This document shows, one piece after another, positions 6,299-13,288 of a stretch of 14,188 bases of DNA. The notes beneath the pieces are model-generated. The model was given only the letters and a program-made list of their open reading frames with translations, was not told the DNA's origin and did not search any database. The translations under genes were made by a program, and so were the position numbers. Location of the stretch: the NCBI GenBank assembly GCA_035640715.1, contig DASQVO010000002.1, positions 1 through 14,188 on the forward strand. The letters are read 5' to 3'. This DNA comes from DASQVO01 sp035640715. Its GTDB lineage: Bacteria; Actinomycetota; Actinomycetes; Streptosporangiales; Streptosporangiaceae. Positions within the stretch are counted from its first letter, which is position 1. Each line of letters opens with the position of its first letter.

Positions 6299-6360
6299 CC
6301 GGAATCGGCAGCGGCGGTGGCGGTGAGCGGCCGTCCATGCGCTCCGTGCGCGAGCCTGGG

Positions 6361-8844
6361 CTAATGCGGGACGGCGTCGGTCGCGTCAGCCTCCGCGGCG
6401 CCGCGATCGCGGTCGTGCCGGAGGGCCGCCGGGGAGATGATCCCGGCCGCGTGTGCCGCTCCTGCGCGCAGCGGGGCAAGTACGGAGGCGGGGAAGATCC
6501 GGGCACGCCAGCGGGCCCAGCGGCTGGCGGAAGCCCCGATTCCGCGTCGCACCAGGTCCATATCGGGGCGGAGAGTGGCCGCCGGGCTCGGGTTGCCTGA
6601 GTAGCTGGCGCGCTCCTCCGCCAGGGCTATCCGGCGCAACGCCTCCGCCGTGGGTGGCGAGAAGTTCAGCTCATCTGTGACCCTGCGCGCAACCGCACGC
6701 GGCGACTCGCTCGGACGGGTGCCGATCCGGTAATCGGCAAAGTCGGCCAGGACCTCGCGCCAGGCGGCGTGCGCCCGCGCGGCGTCACCTGCCGTGTGGC
6801 CGCTACCTGCGGCGGCCCTGCCAGAACGGCCGAGCGGAAGCGGCTCGGCCGCAAGCATGCGCCGATGCCGTATCGCGGACCGGCCGGCCCAGGGTGTGGC
6901 CAGTAGCGCGGCCAGGAGTCCCACTGCGATAGCGAGTGGAAATACCGGGAATCCGCGGCCGGAGGCTGCTGCGCCGGAACCCGCCCCGCCCCCGGCCACC
7001 GCACGGAAGTGCGGGCCGGCGACCGTACGGCTCCCGTTCGTTCCCGGTCCGGTACCCGCCGCGCTGGACGGCGTGGACGGCACCGGGCTGTTGGGAGGCA
7101 CTGACACGACCGGAACCGAGTAGATCGGCGGGGATGCGGTGCCCTGGCCGGCCGCCCCCGCCGGCGTGGGCTCGAAGCGCAGCCAGCCGGCGCCCTGGAA
7201 GTAGAGCTCAGGCCACGCGTGCGCGTCGCTGGACTTGACCACCCATGTGTCATTCCCCGTCGACGTGCCGGCTGTGAACCCCACCGCGATCCTGGACGGG
7301 ATCCCCAGCAGGCGCGCCAGCACCGCCATCGCGAACGCGAACTGCTGGCAGTAACCGCGCTTGGTGACGGTAAGGAACCGGGAGAGAGCGGCCGCGCTGG
7401 CCGGCACGGCCGCGTTGAGGCTGTAGCTGAATCCCCCCGTCTGAGCGAACCATTGCTGCAGGGCGATGGCCTTGCTATAAGGGGTTGCCGCGCCCTTGGT
7501 GACCTTTTCCGCCAGCACCTTGAGCGAGCGGAAGGGGGCCGGAACGCCCAGGTACTCACCGGCTATCGCCGCGGGCGGCACTGCGGCCCCGCTCAGCTGC
7601 TGTGCCGTCGGGACGACATCGCTGCTCGTCACCGTGTAACTGAGGCCGGAAAGCGAGGTGCCGATGGCGTACACCATGGACGTGCCGAGATCGACCTGCC
7701 AGTGTCCGGCGGCGCTGATCTGCGTGGGCGGGTACGGCACCGGAAGGAAGCTGACCGTACCGGTGGCACTGCTCGCCGCCCGGCTGAAGGTGATATGGGT
7801 CGTCACCCTGTAGCGGCTCGCGCTGATCAGGCCGGGGGCCTGCGGCAGCTTCCCGGTCGCGGCGACCGTCGGCCCCGGGCGGGGGCCGATCGTCCAGCTT
7901 GTGGTGGTGAGGTTGCCCAGGACGTACATCTGCAGGTACTGCGGCGTCGGGTCGGTCGAGCGGTAGGTGAGAACCTGTGTCGGCTGGTTCTCACGCAGGT
8001 CGTCGTTCATCGCCACCAGGGGATCGGGCACGCCGGCGCCGTCACCGGAACCCAGGCCCGGGCCGGCGGACCCGAAGATGCTGGCGTGCGCCGGGTACAA
8101 GCGGGTCATCCGGAGCCCCGGCACGACCAGCGGCACGCACAATGCGACCACTACCGAGGCAATGCCGACGCGCCGGCCCGCCGACGCCAGCGAGCGGGCG
8201 CCGGCTGCCCTCGCCGTATCGGGCCGTCTGGACTCACCGGGCCGCCGCAGGCTTACCGCACGGCCCCACGCGCGGATCCGTTCCCGCCCGTCCGCGCCCA
8301 GGATGAGCAGGTATCCCACGACGCCGAGGCAGAACACGATCGCGGTTCCCGTGGCGCTCTGCGATGACGATATGGCTGCGGGCACCGTGTACAGGGCCAG
8401 CAGAGGCAAGCCGGCGACGGCAGAGCCCCGCAGCCGTACGGCGAACATGTCCGTGGCGACCGCTGCCAGCCCGATGCCAGCCGCCGCGAACAGCATGAGG
8501 CCCGGGGTAGGTGGCACGGGCGGCGCGAGCCTGTTCGCGTCTGCCAGCCCCTGGACGGCAATCTGGTACAGGTAGCTGAGCGACGAAGTGGTCGGCACGA
8601 TCAGCAGCCATGAACGCGTGGCCGCGAACAGAAGATTGAGGTAGACCAGCAGGCAGGCCAGGCTGGCAGCCAGGCAGACGATAACCGGCAGCGCGCGCAG
8701 CCGGGTGAGCGTTCCGGCGCCTGCGGCGACAGCGACGGCACCTGCCCCGGCCCAGAACCACGCCAGGCCGGTGAACAGCGAATACAGGGCGGTCGACGCC
8801 AGTATCGTCCCCGCCGCGGCGGCCAGGGTGAGCCGGTGACTCAT
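6361..8844 (-). CDS. TgpA-like transmembrane transglutaminase
   Basis: An 827-residue membrane protein with the DUF3488 / transglutaminase core / DUF4129 layout. About seven hydrophobic segments fill residues 1-245, including ones near 5-50, 55-75, 120-140, 145-165, 170-190 and 225-245. An extracytoplasmic part follows, with the transglutaminase domain at about 440-565. The catalytic set is visible: Cys499 in KRGYCQQFAFAMA, His542 in SSDAHAWPELYF, and the acidic residue as Glu558 in WLRFEPTP (often Asp in other families). A Pro/Ser/Gly-rich linker leads to a final membrane segment at about 628-650 and a cytoplasmic DUF4129 tail (AWREVLADFADYRIG...). The substrate is unknown; related proteins are linked to envelope function. 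Its ATG overlaps the DUF58 stop in an ATGA (8841-8844), so translation is coupled. It is the last gene of the MoxR-DUF58-TgpA operon. Confidence 0.93.
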   Translation of the reverse strand: MSHRLTLAAAAGTILASTALYSLFTGLAWFWAGAGAVAVAAGAGTLTRLRALPVIVCLAASLACLLVYLNLLFAATRSWLLIVPTTSSLSYLYQIAVQGLADANRLAPPVPPTPGLMLFAAAGIGLAAVATDMFAVRLRGSAVAGLPLLALYTVPAAISSSQSATGTAIVFCLGVVGYLLILGADGRERIRAWGRAVSLRRPGESRRPDTARAAGARSLASAGRRVGIASVVVALCVPLVVPGLRMTRLYPAHASIFGSAGPGLGSGDGAGVPDPLVAMNDDLRENQPTQVLTYRSTDPTPQYLQMYVLGNLTTTSWTIGPRPGPTVAATGKLPQAPGLISASRYRVTTHITFSRAASSATGTVSFLPVPYPPTQISAAGHWQVDLGTSMVYAIGTSLSGLSYTVTSSDVVPTAQQLSGAAVPPAAIAGEYLGVPAPFRSLKVLAEKVTKGAATPYSKAIALQQWFAQTGGFSYSLNAAVPASAAALSRFLTVTKRGYCQQFAFAMAVLARLLGIPSRIAVGFTAGTSTGNDTWVVKSSDAHAWPELYFQGAGWLRFEPTPAGAAGQGTASPPIYSVPVVSVPPNSPVPSTPSSAAGTGPGTNGSRTVAGPHFRAVAGGGAGSGAAASGRGFPVFPLAIAVGLLAALLATPWAGRSAIRHRRMLAAEPLPLGRSGRAAAGSGHTAGDAARAHAAWREVLADFADYRIGTRPSESPRAVARRVTDELNFSPPTAEALRRIALAEERASYSGNPSPAATLRPDMDLVRRGIGASASRWARWRARIFPASVLAPLRAGAAHAAGIISPAALRHDRDRGAAEADATDAVPH

Positions 8845-10223
8845 CTGCCGGCCTCATCTGCCCCGGGCCGGGCGGGCGCCCCCGTTGCACCGCTGGCGGG
8901 AGTGCCGTTGCCGGCTGTGCCGTTCCCGGGAGTGCGATCGCCGGGAGTGCCGTTGCCGGTGGAGCGTCGGCGGAAGCCCCCGGTAGCCGGGCGGTGGAGG
9001 TCCCGCCAGGCGGCGGCGAGGGAAGTGCCGGCGGTGACGACCGCGACGTGCCAGCCGGCGTTGGCGAGGATCTCCGCGGCCGCTCCCGCCTCGCTCCGCT
9101 GCGCTGCGGACCGTCCGCGCACGGGCCGGCCGGCCTCCCAGCGCGACACGTCCAGAAGAAGTGCCATGGCCGGGGCCGGTCCCCGGTGGCTGGCCGCCAG
9201 CTGGCGCGCCTGATCCGGGGATATCAGCCCGCTCACGGCAATGATCTGGCCCCGGCTGCTGCCGCGCAACGCGGCCAGGCCGCTTCCGAGATCGATGCCA
9301 TGGGACGGGCGGATGACGGCCAGCATGTCAAGCAGTGAGTCCGCGGGCCGGCCGGCGGTCATGACCTCGCCCGCGTCGGTAATCAGCAGTGTCTCGATGC
9401 CGCGGGCGGCCAGGTGCACGCCGATCGACGCGGCGGCGCTGACCGCGAACTCGAAAGAGGAGCCGGGGCCGCTGCCCACGTGCGCGCGCCGCCGTGTATC
9501 AACGAGAAGCAGGGCACGGTTGTGCCACTGCTGCTCCTCACGGCGCACCATCAGCTCCCCGTACCGCGCCGTAGATCTCCAGTGGACCCGGCGCAGCTCG
9601 TCCCCGTCGCGGTACGCGCGCGGGGCGATGTCATCCTCGCCCGCGGCCGCGACCATGCGCATGCCGCTCTCGCCGCTGCCGAGGCGATTGCCGGCGGCCC
9701 CGACGTGAGGCAGCCGGGTTATCTTCGGCGTGACCACCAGCGTGCTCTGGGTCGCGAACGAGCGGCCGATTTCCACCAGGCCGAAGGCGTCGGCGACGCG
9801 GACCTGGAGCGGGCCCACCGTGAACTTCCCGCGCTGCTCCGAGCGGATCTGGTAACTCAGGTCGCGGCTGCCGCCCGGTTCTACCGCCTCAAGCACGAAA
9901 CGCGGACGGATGCCGAGTGCATAGGGCGTCACGTCTTCGGCGAGCAGCAGCCCCGTGCGTAGCCGGGACACGTTGGACAGGCGCATGCGTACCTCGGCGG
10001 CATGGCCGGCCGGGACCCTGCGCGGGGTGATCTGGCGCATGCATGCCAGGCGGTAACGTGCCCGGCTGGCGGCCAGCGCGGACAGCAGCGGGAGCATCAG
10101 CAGCAGCAGGCCGATGCGCAGCAGCTCGGCCTCGCGAACGGCAAGCCCGCACACGACGGCGGCACATCCCGCGGCCAGGAACGACTTGCCCCGCCTGGTT
10201 AGCGCGCCGATCAGTGCCCGCAT
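8841..10223 (-). CDS. DUF58 domain-containing protein
   Basis: A 460-residue protein with two hydrophobic segments near the N-terminus (about residues 13-52), a beta-rich region (about 60-185) and the DUF58 signature around residues 200-230: PRAYRDGDELRRVHWRSTAR followed by MVRREE. The C-terminal half looks like a von Willebrand A-type fold (ALLLVDTRR with a DxR in place of DxS). The last 40 residues are low-complexity, made of GNGTP-like repeats. DUF58 proteins regularly occur beside MoxR ATPases, as here, and are presumed partners or substrates of them; no enzymatic role is established. The start ATG 10223 has GGGAG a few nt upstream and overlaps the MoxR 3' end by 13 nt; the stop overlaps the transglutaminase start by 4 nt. 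Confidence 0.92.
   Translation of the reverse strand: MRALIGALTRRGKSFLAAGCAAVVCGLAVREAELLRIGLLLLMLPLLSALAASRARYRLACMRQITPRRVPAGHAAEVRMRLSNVSRLRTGLLLAEDVTPYALGIRPRFVLEAVEPGGSRDLSYQIRSEQRGKFTVGPLQVRVADAFGLVEIGRSFATQSTLVVTPKITRLPHVGAAGNRLGSGESGMRMVAAAGEDDIAPRAYRDGDELRRVHWRSTARYGELMVRREEQQWHNRALLLVDTRRRAHVGSGPGSSFEFAVSAAASIGVHLAARGIETLLITDAGEVMTAGRPADSLLDMLAVIRPSHGIDLGSGLAALRGSSRGQIIAVSGLISPDQARQLAASHRGPAPAMALLLDVSRWEAGRPVRGRSAAQRSEAGAAAEILANAGWHVAVVTAGTSLAAAWRDLHRPATGGFRRRSTGNGTPGDRTPGNGTAGNGTPASGATGAPARPGADEAGR
8898..8957 (-). repeat. Four 15-bp tandem repeats in the DUF58 C-terminal tail
   Basis: Four consecutive 15-bp units on the + strand (8898-8912, 8913-8927, 8928-8942, 8943-8957) follow the pattern GGGAGTGCCGTTGCC. 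The first and last are identical; the second and third each carry a few substitutions. Read on the minus strand they encode GNGTP-like pentapeptides in frame at the end of the DUF58 protein, just before its stop. Confidence 0.9.
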
Positions 10224-11248
10224 CTTCGTCTCCCTCGCATATTCACCACGGCGGCAGCCTGGCCAGCAGGTAACCGGTGGCTGGGCAGCGGGAGCTTGGC
10301 GACGATCCCGGCCAGCACCTGCTCCGGGAGCTGGCCCGCTACGAGGGCTTCCGGGGTGGGAAGCAGCCGGTGCGCGAGCACGGGTATGGCCAGGGTCTGC
10401 ACGTCGTCGGGGATCACGTAGTCACGGCCGTCGAGCGCGGCCCAGGCGCGGCTCGCGCGCAGCAGGTGGAGCGTCGCGCGCGGGGATGCGCCGAGACGCA
10501 GGTCGTCGTGCGAGCGGGTGGCGTTGACGAGGTTGATGACGTACTGCTTCAGGATGTCGGAGACGATCACGCCGCGCACCGCTAGCGCGAGTTCGCGCAC
10601 GTCAGTTGCATGGGCAACCGGCTTGAGGTCCTCAAGCGGGGACACCGACCCGTGCGTGTCAATCATCTCCAGCTCGGCGGCGGCCGTCGGGTAGCCAATG
10701 GAGATGCGTGCGGTGAAGCGGTCCCGCTGAGCCTCGGGGAGCGGATAGGTCCCCTCCATTTCCACCGGGTTCTGCGTGGCGATCACCATGAACGGCGACT
10801 CCAGCTGGTAAGTGGTCCCGTCGACGGTGACCTGCCGCTCTTCCATGCTTTCCAGCAGCGCGGACTGCGTCTTCGGGGATGCGCGGTTGATCTCGTCGCC
10901 GACGACGATGTTCGCGAACACCGGCCCTGGCTTGAACTCGAATTCGCGCCGCTCCTGGTTATACGCGCTCACCCCGGTGATGTCGCTTGGCAGCAGGTCA
11001 GGGGTGAACTGAACACGCCGGACCGAGCAGTCAATCGAGCGGGCGAGAGCCTTCGCCAGCATGGTCTTGCCGACGCCCGGGACGTCTTCGATCAGCAGGT
11101 GGCCCTCGGCGAGCAGCACCGCAAGCGTGAGGCGGATCGCGTTCGCCTTACCGTCGATCACCGACTCGACAGCCGCGCTGATGCGGCCGGCTACCTCAAC
11201 GAGGTCATCGAGTCCGTTCCTGGCGTCGCGCCCGGCATCCACTACCAC
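10211..11248 (-). CDS. MoxR-family AAA+ ATPase
   Basis: A cytoplasmic AAA+ ATPase of 345 residues thought to remodel or activate partner proteins, here probably the DUF58 protein. It shows Walker A EDVPGVGKTMLAKALA (54-69), the MoxR motif FTPDLLPSDITG (81-92), Walker B IVVGDEINRASPKTQSALL (114-132) with Asp118-Glu119, the ATQNPVEMEGTYPLPEAQ sensor region and an arginine-finger segment QRDRF. The C-terminal helical lid includes DLRLGASPRATLHLL. The start GTG 11248 is preferred: AAGGAGG (complement of 11254-11260) sits 5 nt upstream, and about 10 residues before the conserved domain fit homologues. ATG 11287 would add 13 residues but has no ribosome site. The frame stays open upstream to 11560, but that stretch looks non-coding. 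First gene of the operon with DUF58, which it overlaps by 13 nt. Confidence 0.94.
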   Translation of the reverse strand: MVVDAGRDARNGLDDLVEVAGRISAAVESVIDGKANAIRLTLAVLLAEGHLLIEDVPGVGKTMLAKALARSIDCSVRRVQFTPDLLPSDITGVSAYNQERREFEFKPGPVFANIVVGDEINRASPKTQSALLESMEERQVTVDGTTYQLESPFMVIATQNPVEMEGTYPLPEAQRDRFTARISIGYPTAAAELEMIDTHGSVSPLEDLKPVAHATDVRELALAVRGVIVSDILKQYVINLVNATRSHDDLRLGASPRATLHLLRASRAWAALDGRDYVIPDDVQTLAIPVLAHRLLPTPEALVAGQLPEQVLAGIVAKLPLPSHRLPAGQAAAVVNMRGRRRCGH

Positions 11249-11587
11249 CCTGGCCTCCTTGATGGGCCGCGTAGCCGCATCTGCCATGGCCAGCGGTTCA
11301 GGACTGTTCCGCCGGCATGGTCTTATTGTCGACAGTACGTCCTTGCTCGGGTGACGCGCGACGCTTTGCGTGCGAACCGACCCGGCGAGCGGAATATCGC
11401 CGTATGGCAGCAATGCCCAGTGCGGCAATTTTGATGCGGGCTGTTCCACCTTCCCCGCGGCGGATTTACGCGCCGCTACGCGGCCATCCCGGCCGTGCCG
11501 TGGGGCGTTCACTGCCCTCCACTTCGCTCCACCATTGCTGACCTGCGCTTTTACTTTCATAAAGACATTCGGGAGGGCGTTTCAAGG
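11249..11587. other. Intergenic region between the divergent MoxR operon and mraZ
   Basis: This stretch of about 340 nt holds no gene I can support. Toward the MoxR side a possible minus-strand -10, TACTGT (complement of 11332-11337), overlaps the palindrome TGTCGACA, but no -35 was recognised. An AT-richer patch (11549-11570) lies near the mraZ side. The minus-strand frame continuous with MoxR up to 11560 has no recognisable domain and an unusual composition for a conserved N-terminus, so I treat it as non-coding. Confidence 0.5.
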
Positions 11588-11615
11588 TTGACGGTGGAGA
11601 AATGTGGAGTACAGT
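11588..11615 (+). promoter_or_regulatory. Probable mraZ/dcw promoter
   Basis: TTGACG (11588-11593) and TACAGT (11610-11615) form a near-consensus vegetative promoter with a 16-bp spacer. A start near 11622 would give a leader of about 56 nt before the mraZ GTG. The spacer and -10 are occupied by MraZ boxes, so bound MraZ should block polymerase. Confidence 0.7.
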
Positions 11616-11629
11616 GGAGCGCTGTGGGG
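11594..11629 (+). promoter_or_regulatory. MraZ operator: four direct boxes with 10-bp period
   Basis: GTGGAG occurs at 11594-11599, 11604-11609 and 11614-11619, and GTGGGG at 11624-11629, exactly 10 bp apart. MraZ in other bacteria binds short direct repeats with this one-turn period upstream of its own gene (TGGG-type boxes in E. coli). The first three boxes sit inside the spacer and -10 of the promoter, and the fourth sits at the expected transcription start, which implies autorepression. Confidence 0.85.
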
Positions 11630-11677
11630 CAGCATTAGCCATGCGGCGCTACGTGGGGGACTGGGGAGGTGGGTGCG

Positions 11678-12109
11678 GTGTTCCTCGGTACCCACACGCC
11701 CCGGCTCGACGAGAAAGGGCGCTTGTTTCTGCCCGCCAAGTACCGCGAAGAGCTCGCAGGGGGAGTGGTGATTACGAAGGGCCAGGAGCGCTGCCTCTAC
11801 GTCTTCCCGCAGGAAGAGTTCGCCCGCATCACCGAAGCCCTGCGCAGCGCCCCGGTCACGGCTAAGGCGGTCAGGGACTACAGCCGCGTCTTCTTCGCCA
11901 GTGCATCGGATGAGGTCCCGGACAAGCAGGGACGGATCACGGTGCCCACTGCGCTGCGGAACTATGCCGGCCTGCAGCGGGACTGCGTTGTCATCGGCGC
12001 CAACACTCGCATGGAGATCTGGGATGCCCAGGCCTGGGAGGCCTACCTGGCGGGCCAGGAAGAAGCCTTCTCCGCCGCATCTGAGGAGGTGCTGCCCGGA
12101 ATCTTGTGA
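11678..12109 (+). CDS. mraZ: Transcriptional regulator MraZ
   Basis: A 143-residue DNA-binding regulator of the division and cell-wall cluster that represses its own promoter. It has two SpoVT/AbrB-like halves, each with the family signature: DEKGRLFLPAKYR (11-23) and DKQGRITVPTALR (82-94). ITKGQERCLYVFP and VVIGANTRMEIWD are further typical segments. MraZ assembles into a ring that fits several boxes one helical turn apart, as found upstream. The start GTG 11678 gives MFLGTHTPRLDEKGR, the standard N-terminus, and lies 8 nt after GGGGAGG (11663-11669); GTG 11669 overlaps that ribosome site. It is the first gene of the dcw cluster, with rsmH 198 nt downstream. Confidence 0.97.
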   Translation: MFLGTHTPRLDEKGRLFLPAKYREELAGGVVITKGQERCLYVFPQEEFARITEALRSAPVTAKAVRDYSRVFFASASDEVPDKQGRITVPTALRNYAGLQRDCVVIGANTRMEIWDAQAWEAYLAGQEEAFSAASEEVLPGIL

Positions 12110-12112
12110 TCC

Positions 12113-12285
12113 GGCACCAGGCGTTCGGTGTCTGGTGCCAGGTGCCCGGCGGGGTCTCCACCCGCGCTCGGCCGCCGGCCGGCTGGCATCCCTTCCCCGG
12201 TGCCAGGCGGCACCCCGGTGGCTCGCGCGGCGCGGATGGGGGCCCGGCCGGGTGCGCGTATAGAACGGCCCCCGCCGCGGGCGGG
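12113..12285 (+). other. Structured mraZ-rsmH spacer with several hairpins
   Basis: The spacer has a perfect 8-bp inverted repeat, GGCACCAG (12113-12120) and CTGGTGCC (12132-12139), starting 3 nt after the mraZ stop. A second hairpin is GGTGCC-AGGC-GGCACC (12199-12214), and a third is CCCGCC-GCG-GGCGGG (12271-12285), just before the rsmH ribosome site. Because GGTGCC or its complement occurs five times here (12113, 12134, 12141, 12199, 12209), alternative pairings are possible. None has a U-tract, so a standard terminator is unlikely; attenuation or mRNA processing between mraZ and rsmH is an inference. Confidence 0.55.
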
Positions 12286-12307
12286 CGGCAAGAAGCGAGG
12301 GGGTCCG

Positions 12308-13267
12308 ATGGGCAAGGCACCGGCTGGCCATCTGCCGGTCATGGCTGACCGTGTTGCCGCTCTCCTCGCGCCTGCCCTGGAATCAGAGGGCGCTGTCCTC
12401 CTCGACGCGACCCTGGGCCGGGCTGGTCATGCGCGGGTCCTGCTCGAGGCCCACGCCGGGCTCTCCCTGATTGGCGTGGACGCCGACGTGACGGCGATCG
12501 AGCGCTCGCGTGAGCTGCTCGCCGCCTACCAGGACCGGGTGACGCTTGTGCATGCCTTCTACGACGAGATTCCCGCCATCGTCGCCGCTGCAGGTTTTGC
12601 GAACGTGCAGGGAATCCTGTTTGACCTCGGAGTTTCCTCCCCGCAGCTCGACGATCCCGAGCGTGGGTTCGCGTACTCCTACGACGCGCCGCTCGACATG
12701 CGGATGGACCGCACACGTGAGCTCACCGCCGCTGAGGTCGTCAACCGCTACCCGGCTGAAGAACTGGCCCGCATCCTGCGCGAATACGGCGAAGAGCGGT
12801 TCGCGAAGCGGATCGCCGACGCTGTGGTGCGGGAGCGTTCCCGGTCGCCGGTGACCTCGACGGGACGGCTGAGCGACATAGTCCGGGACTCGATACCCGC
12901 CGCCGCGCGGCGGTCGGGCGGTCATCCCGCCAAGCGCACGTTCCAGGCGCTGCGGATCGAGGTGAATGGCGAGCTGACGGTGCTCCGGAACGCACTGCCC
13001 GCCGCGCTGGACCTTCTCTCGGTCGGCGGGCGGATCGTCGTCCTCGCCTACCACTCGCTGGAAGACCGCGCGGTCAAGCGGGCGCTGGCCGCACGGACCA
13101 CGGACACCACACCGCCTGGCCTGCCGGTGCAGCTGCCGGGCAGCGGGCCGCAGTTCCGCCTCCTCACCCGGGGAGCGCTGCGGCCGTCATCGGAAGAACT
13201 CGCCGGCAACCCTCGCGCGGCATCGGCGCGGCTGCGGGCCGCGGAACGAATCCGGGAGGCTGCATGA
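12308..13267 (+). CDS. rsmH: 16S rRNA (cytosine(1402)-N4)-methyltransferase RsmH
   Basis: RsmH (formerly MraW) methylates N4 of C1402 in the ribosomal P site. The protein has 319 residues, a usual length. It opens with GHLPVMADRVAALLAP, has the SAM motif LLDATLGRAGHARVLLEAH (31-49), GVDAD (56-60), ILFDLGVSSPQLD (103-115), RGFAYSYDAPLDMRMD (119-134), KRTFQALRIEVNGEL and VVLAYHSLEDRAVKRAL. The glycine-rich turn reads GRAGH where GxGGH is usual. The start ATG 12308 follows GAGGGGG (12297-12303) and matches homologues; the frame is open upstream but that part is Arg/Pro/Gly-rich spacer. It is 198 nt after mraZ and 21 nt before the ftsL-like gene, in the standard dcw order. Confidence 0.96.
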   Translation: MGKAPAGHLPVMADRVAALLAPALESEGAVLLDATLGRAGHARVLLEAHAGLSLIGVDADVTAIERSRELLAAYQDRVTLVHAFYDEIPAIVAAAGFANVQGILFDLGVSSPQLDDPERGFAYSYDAPLDMRMDRTRELTAAEVVNRYPAEELARILREYGEERFAKRIADAVVRERSRSPVTSTGRLSDIVRDSIPAAARRSGGHPAKRTFQALRIEVNGELTVLRNALPAALDLLSVGGRIVVLAYHSLEDRAVKRALAARTTDTTPPGLPVQLPGSGPQFRLLTRGALRPSSEELAGNPRAASARLRAAERIREAA

Positions 13268-13288
13268 AACACGCAGGGGGCGGATGAC

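Noticed and set aside
7219..8367. Plus-strand open frame of 382 codons inside the transglutaminase gene
   Set aside because: The minus strand has the transglutaminase motifs; the + frame lacks domains or a ribosome site.
8898..8957. CRISPR-like array
   Set aside because: The units are contiguous 15-mers without spacers and are coding; this is a minisatellite.
11326..11337. TGTCGACA palindrome as a regulator site of the MoxR operon
   Set aside because: It is only an 8-bp palindrome containing a common GTCGAC core, without a second copy or a clear promoter around it.
11602..11865. Open frame starting in the MraZ boxes and overlapping mraZ
   Set aside because: It lies out of frame with mraZ, has no homology pattern and starts inside the operator.
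12113..12139. Intrinsic terminator after mraZ
   Set aside because: The stem is perfect but the loop is 11 nt and no T-run follows; termination here would cut off rsmH and ftsL, so it is recorded only as structure.
12128..12307. N-terminal extension of RsmH by 60 residues
   Set aside because: The extension is low-complexity and lies in the structured spacer; ATG 12308 has a ribosome site and fits the family's usual start.
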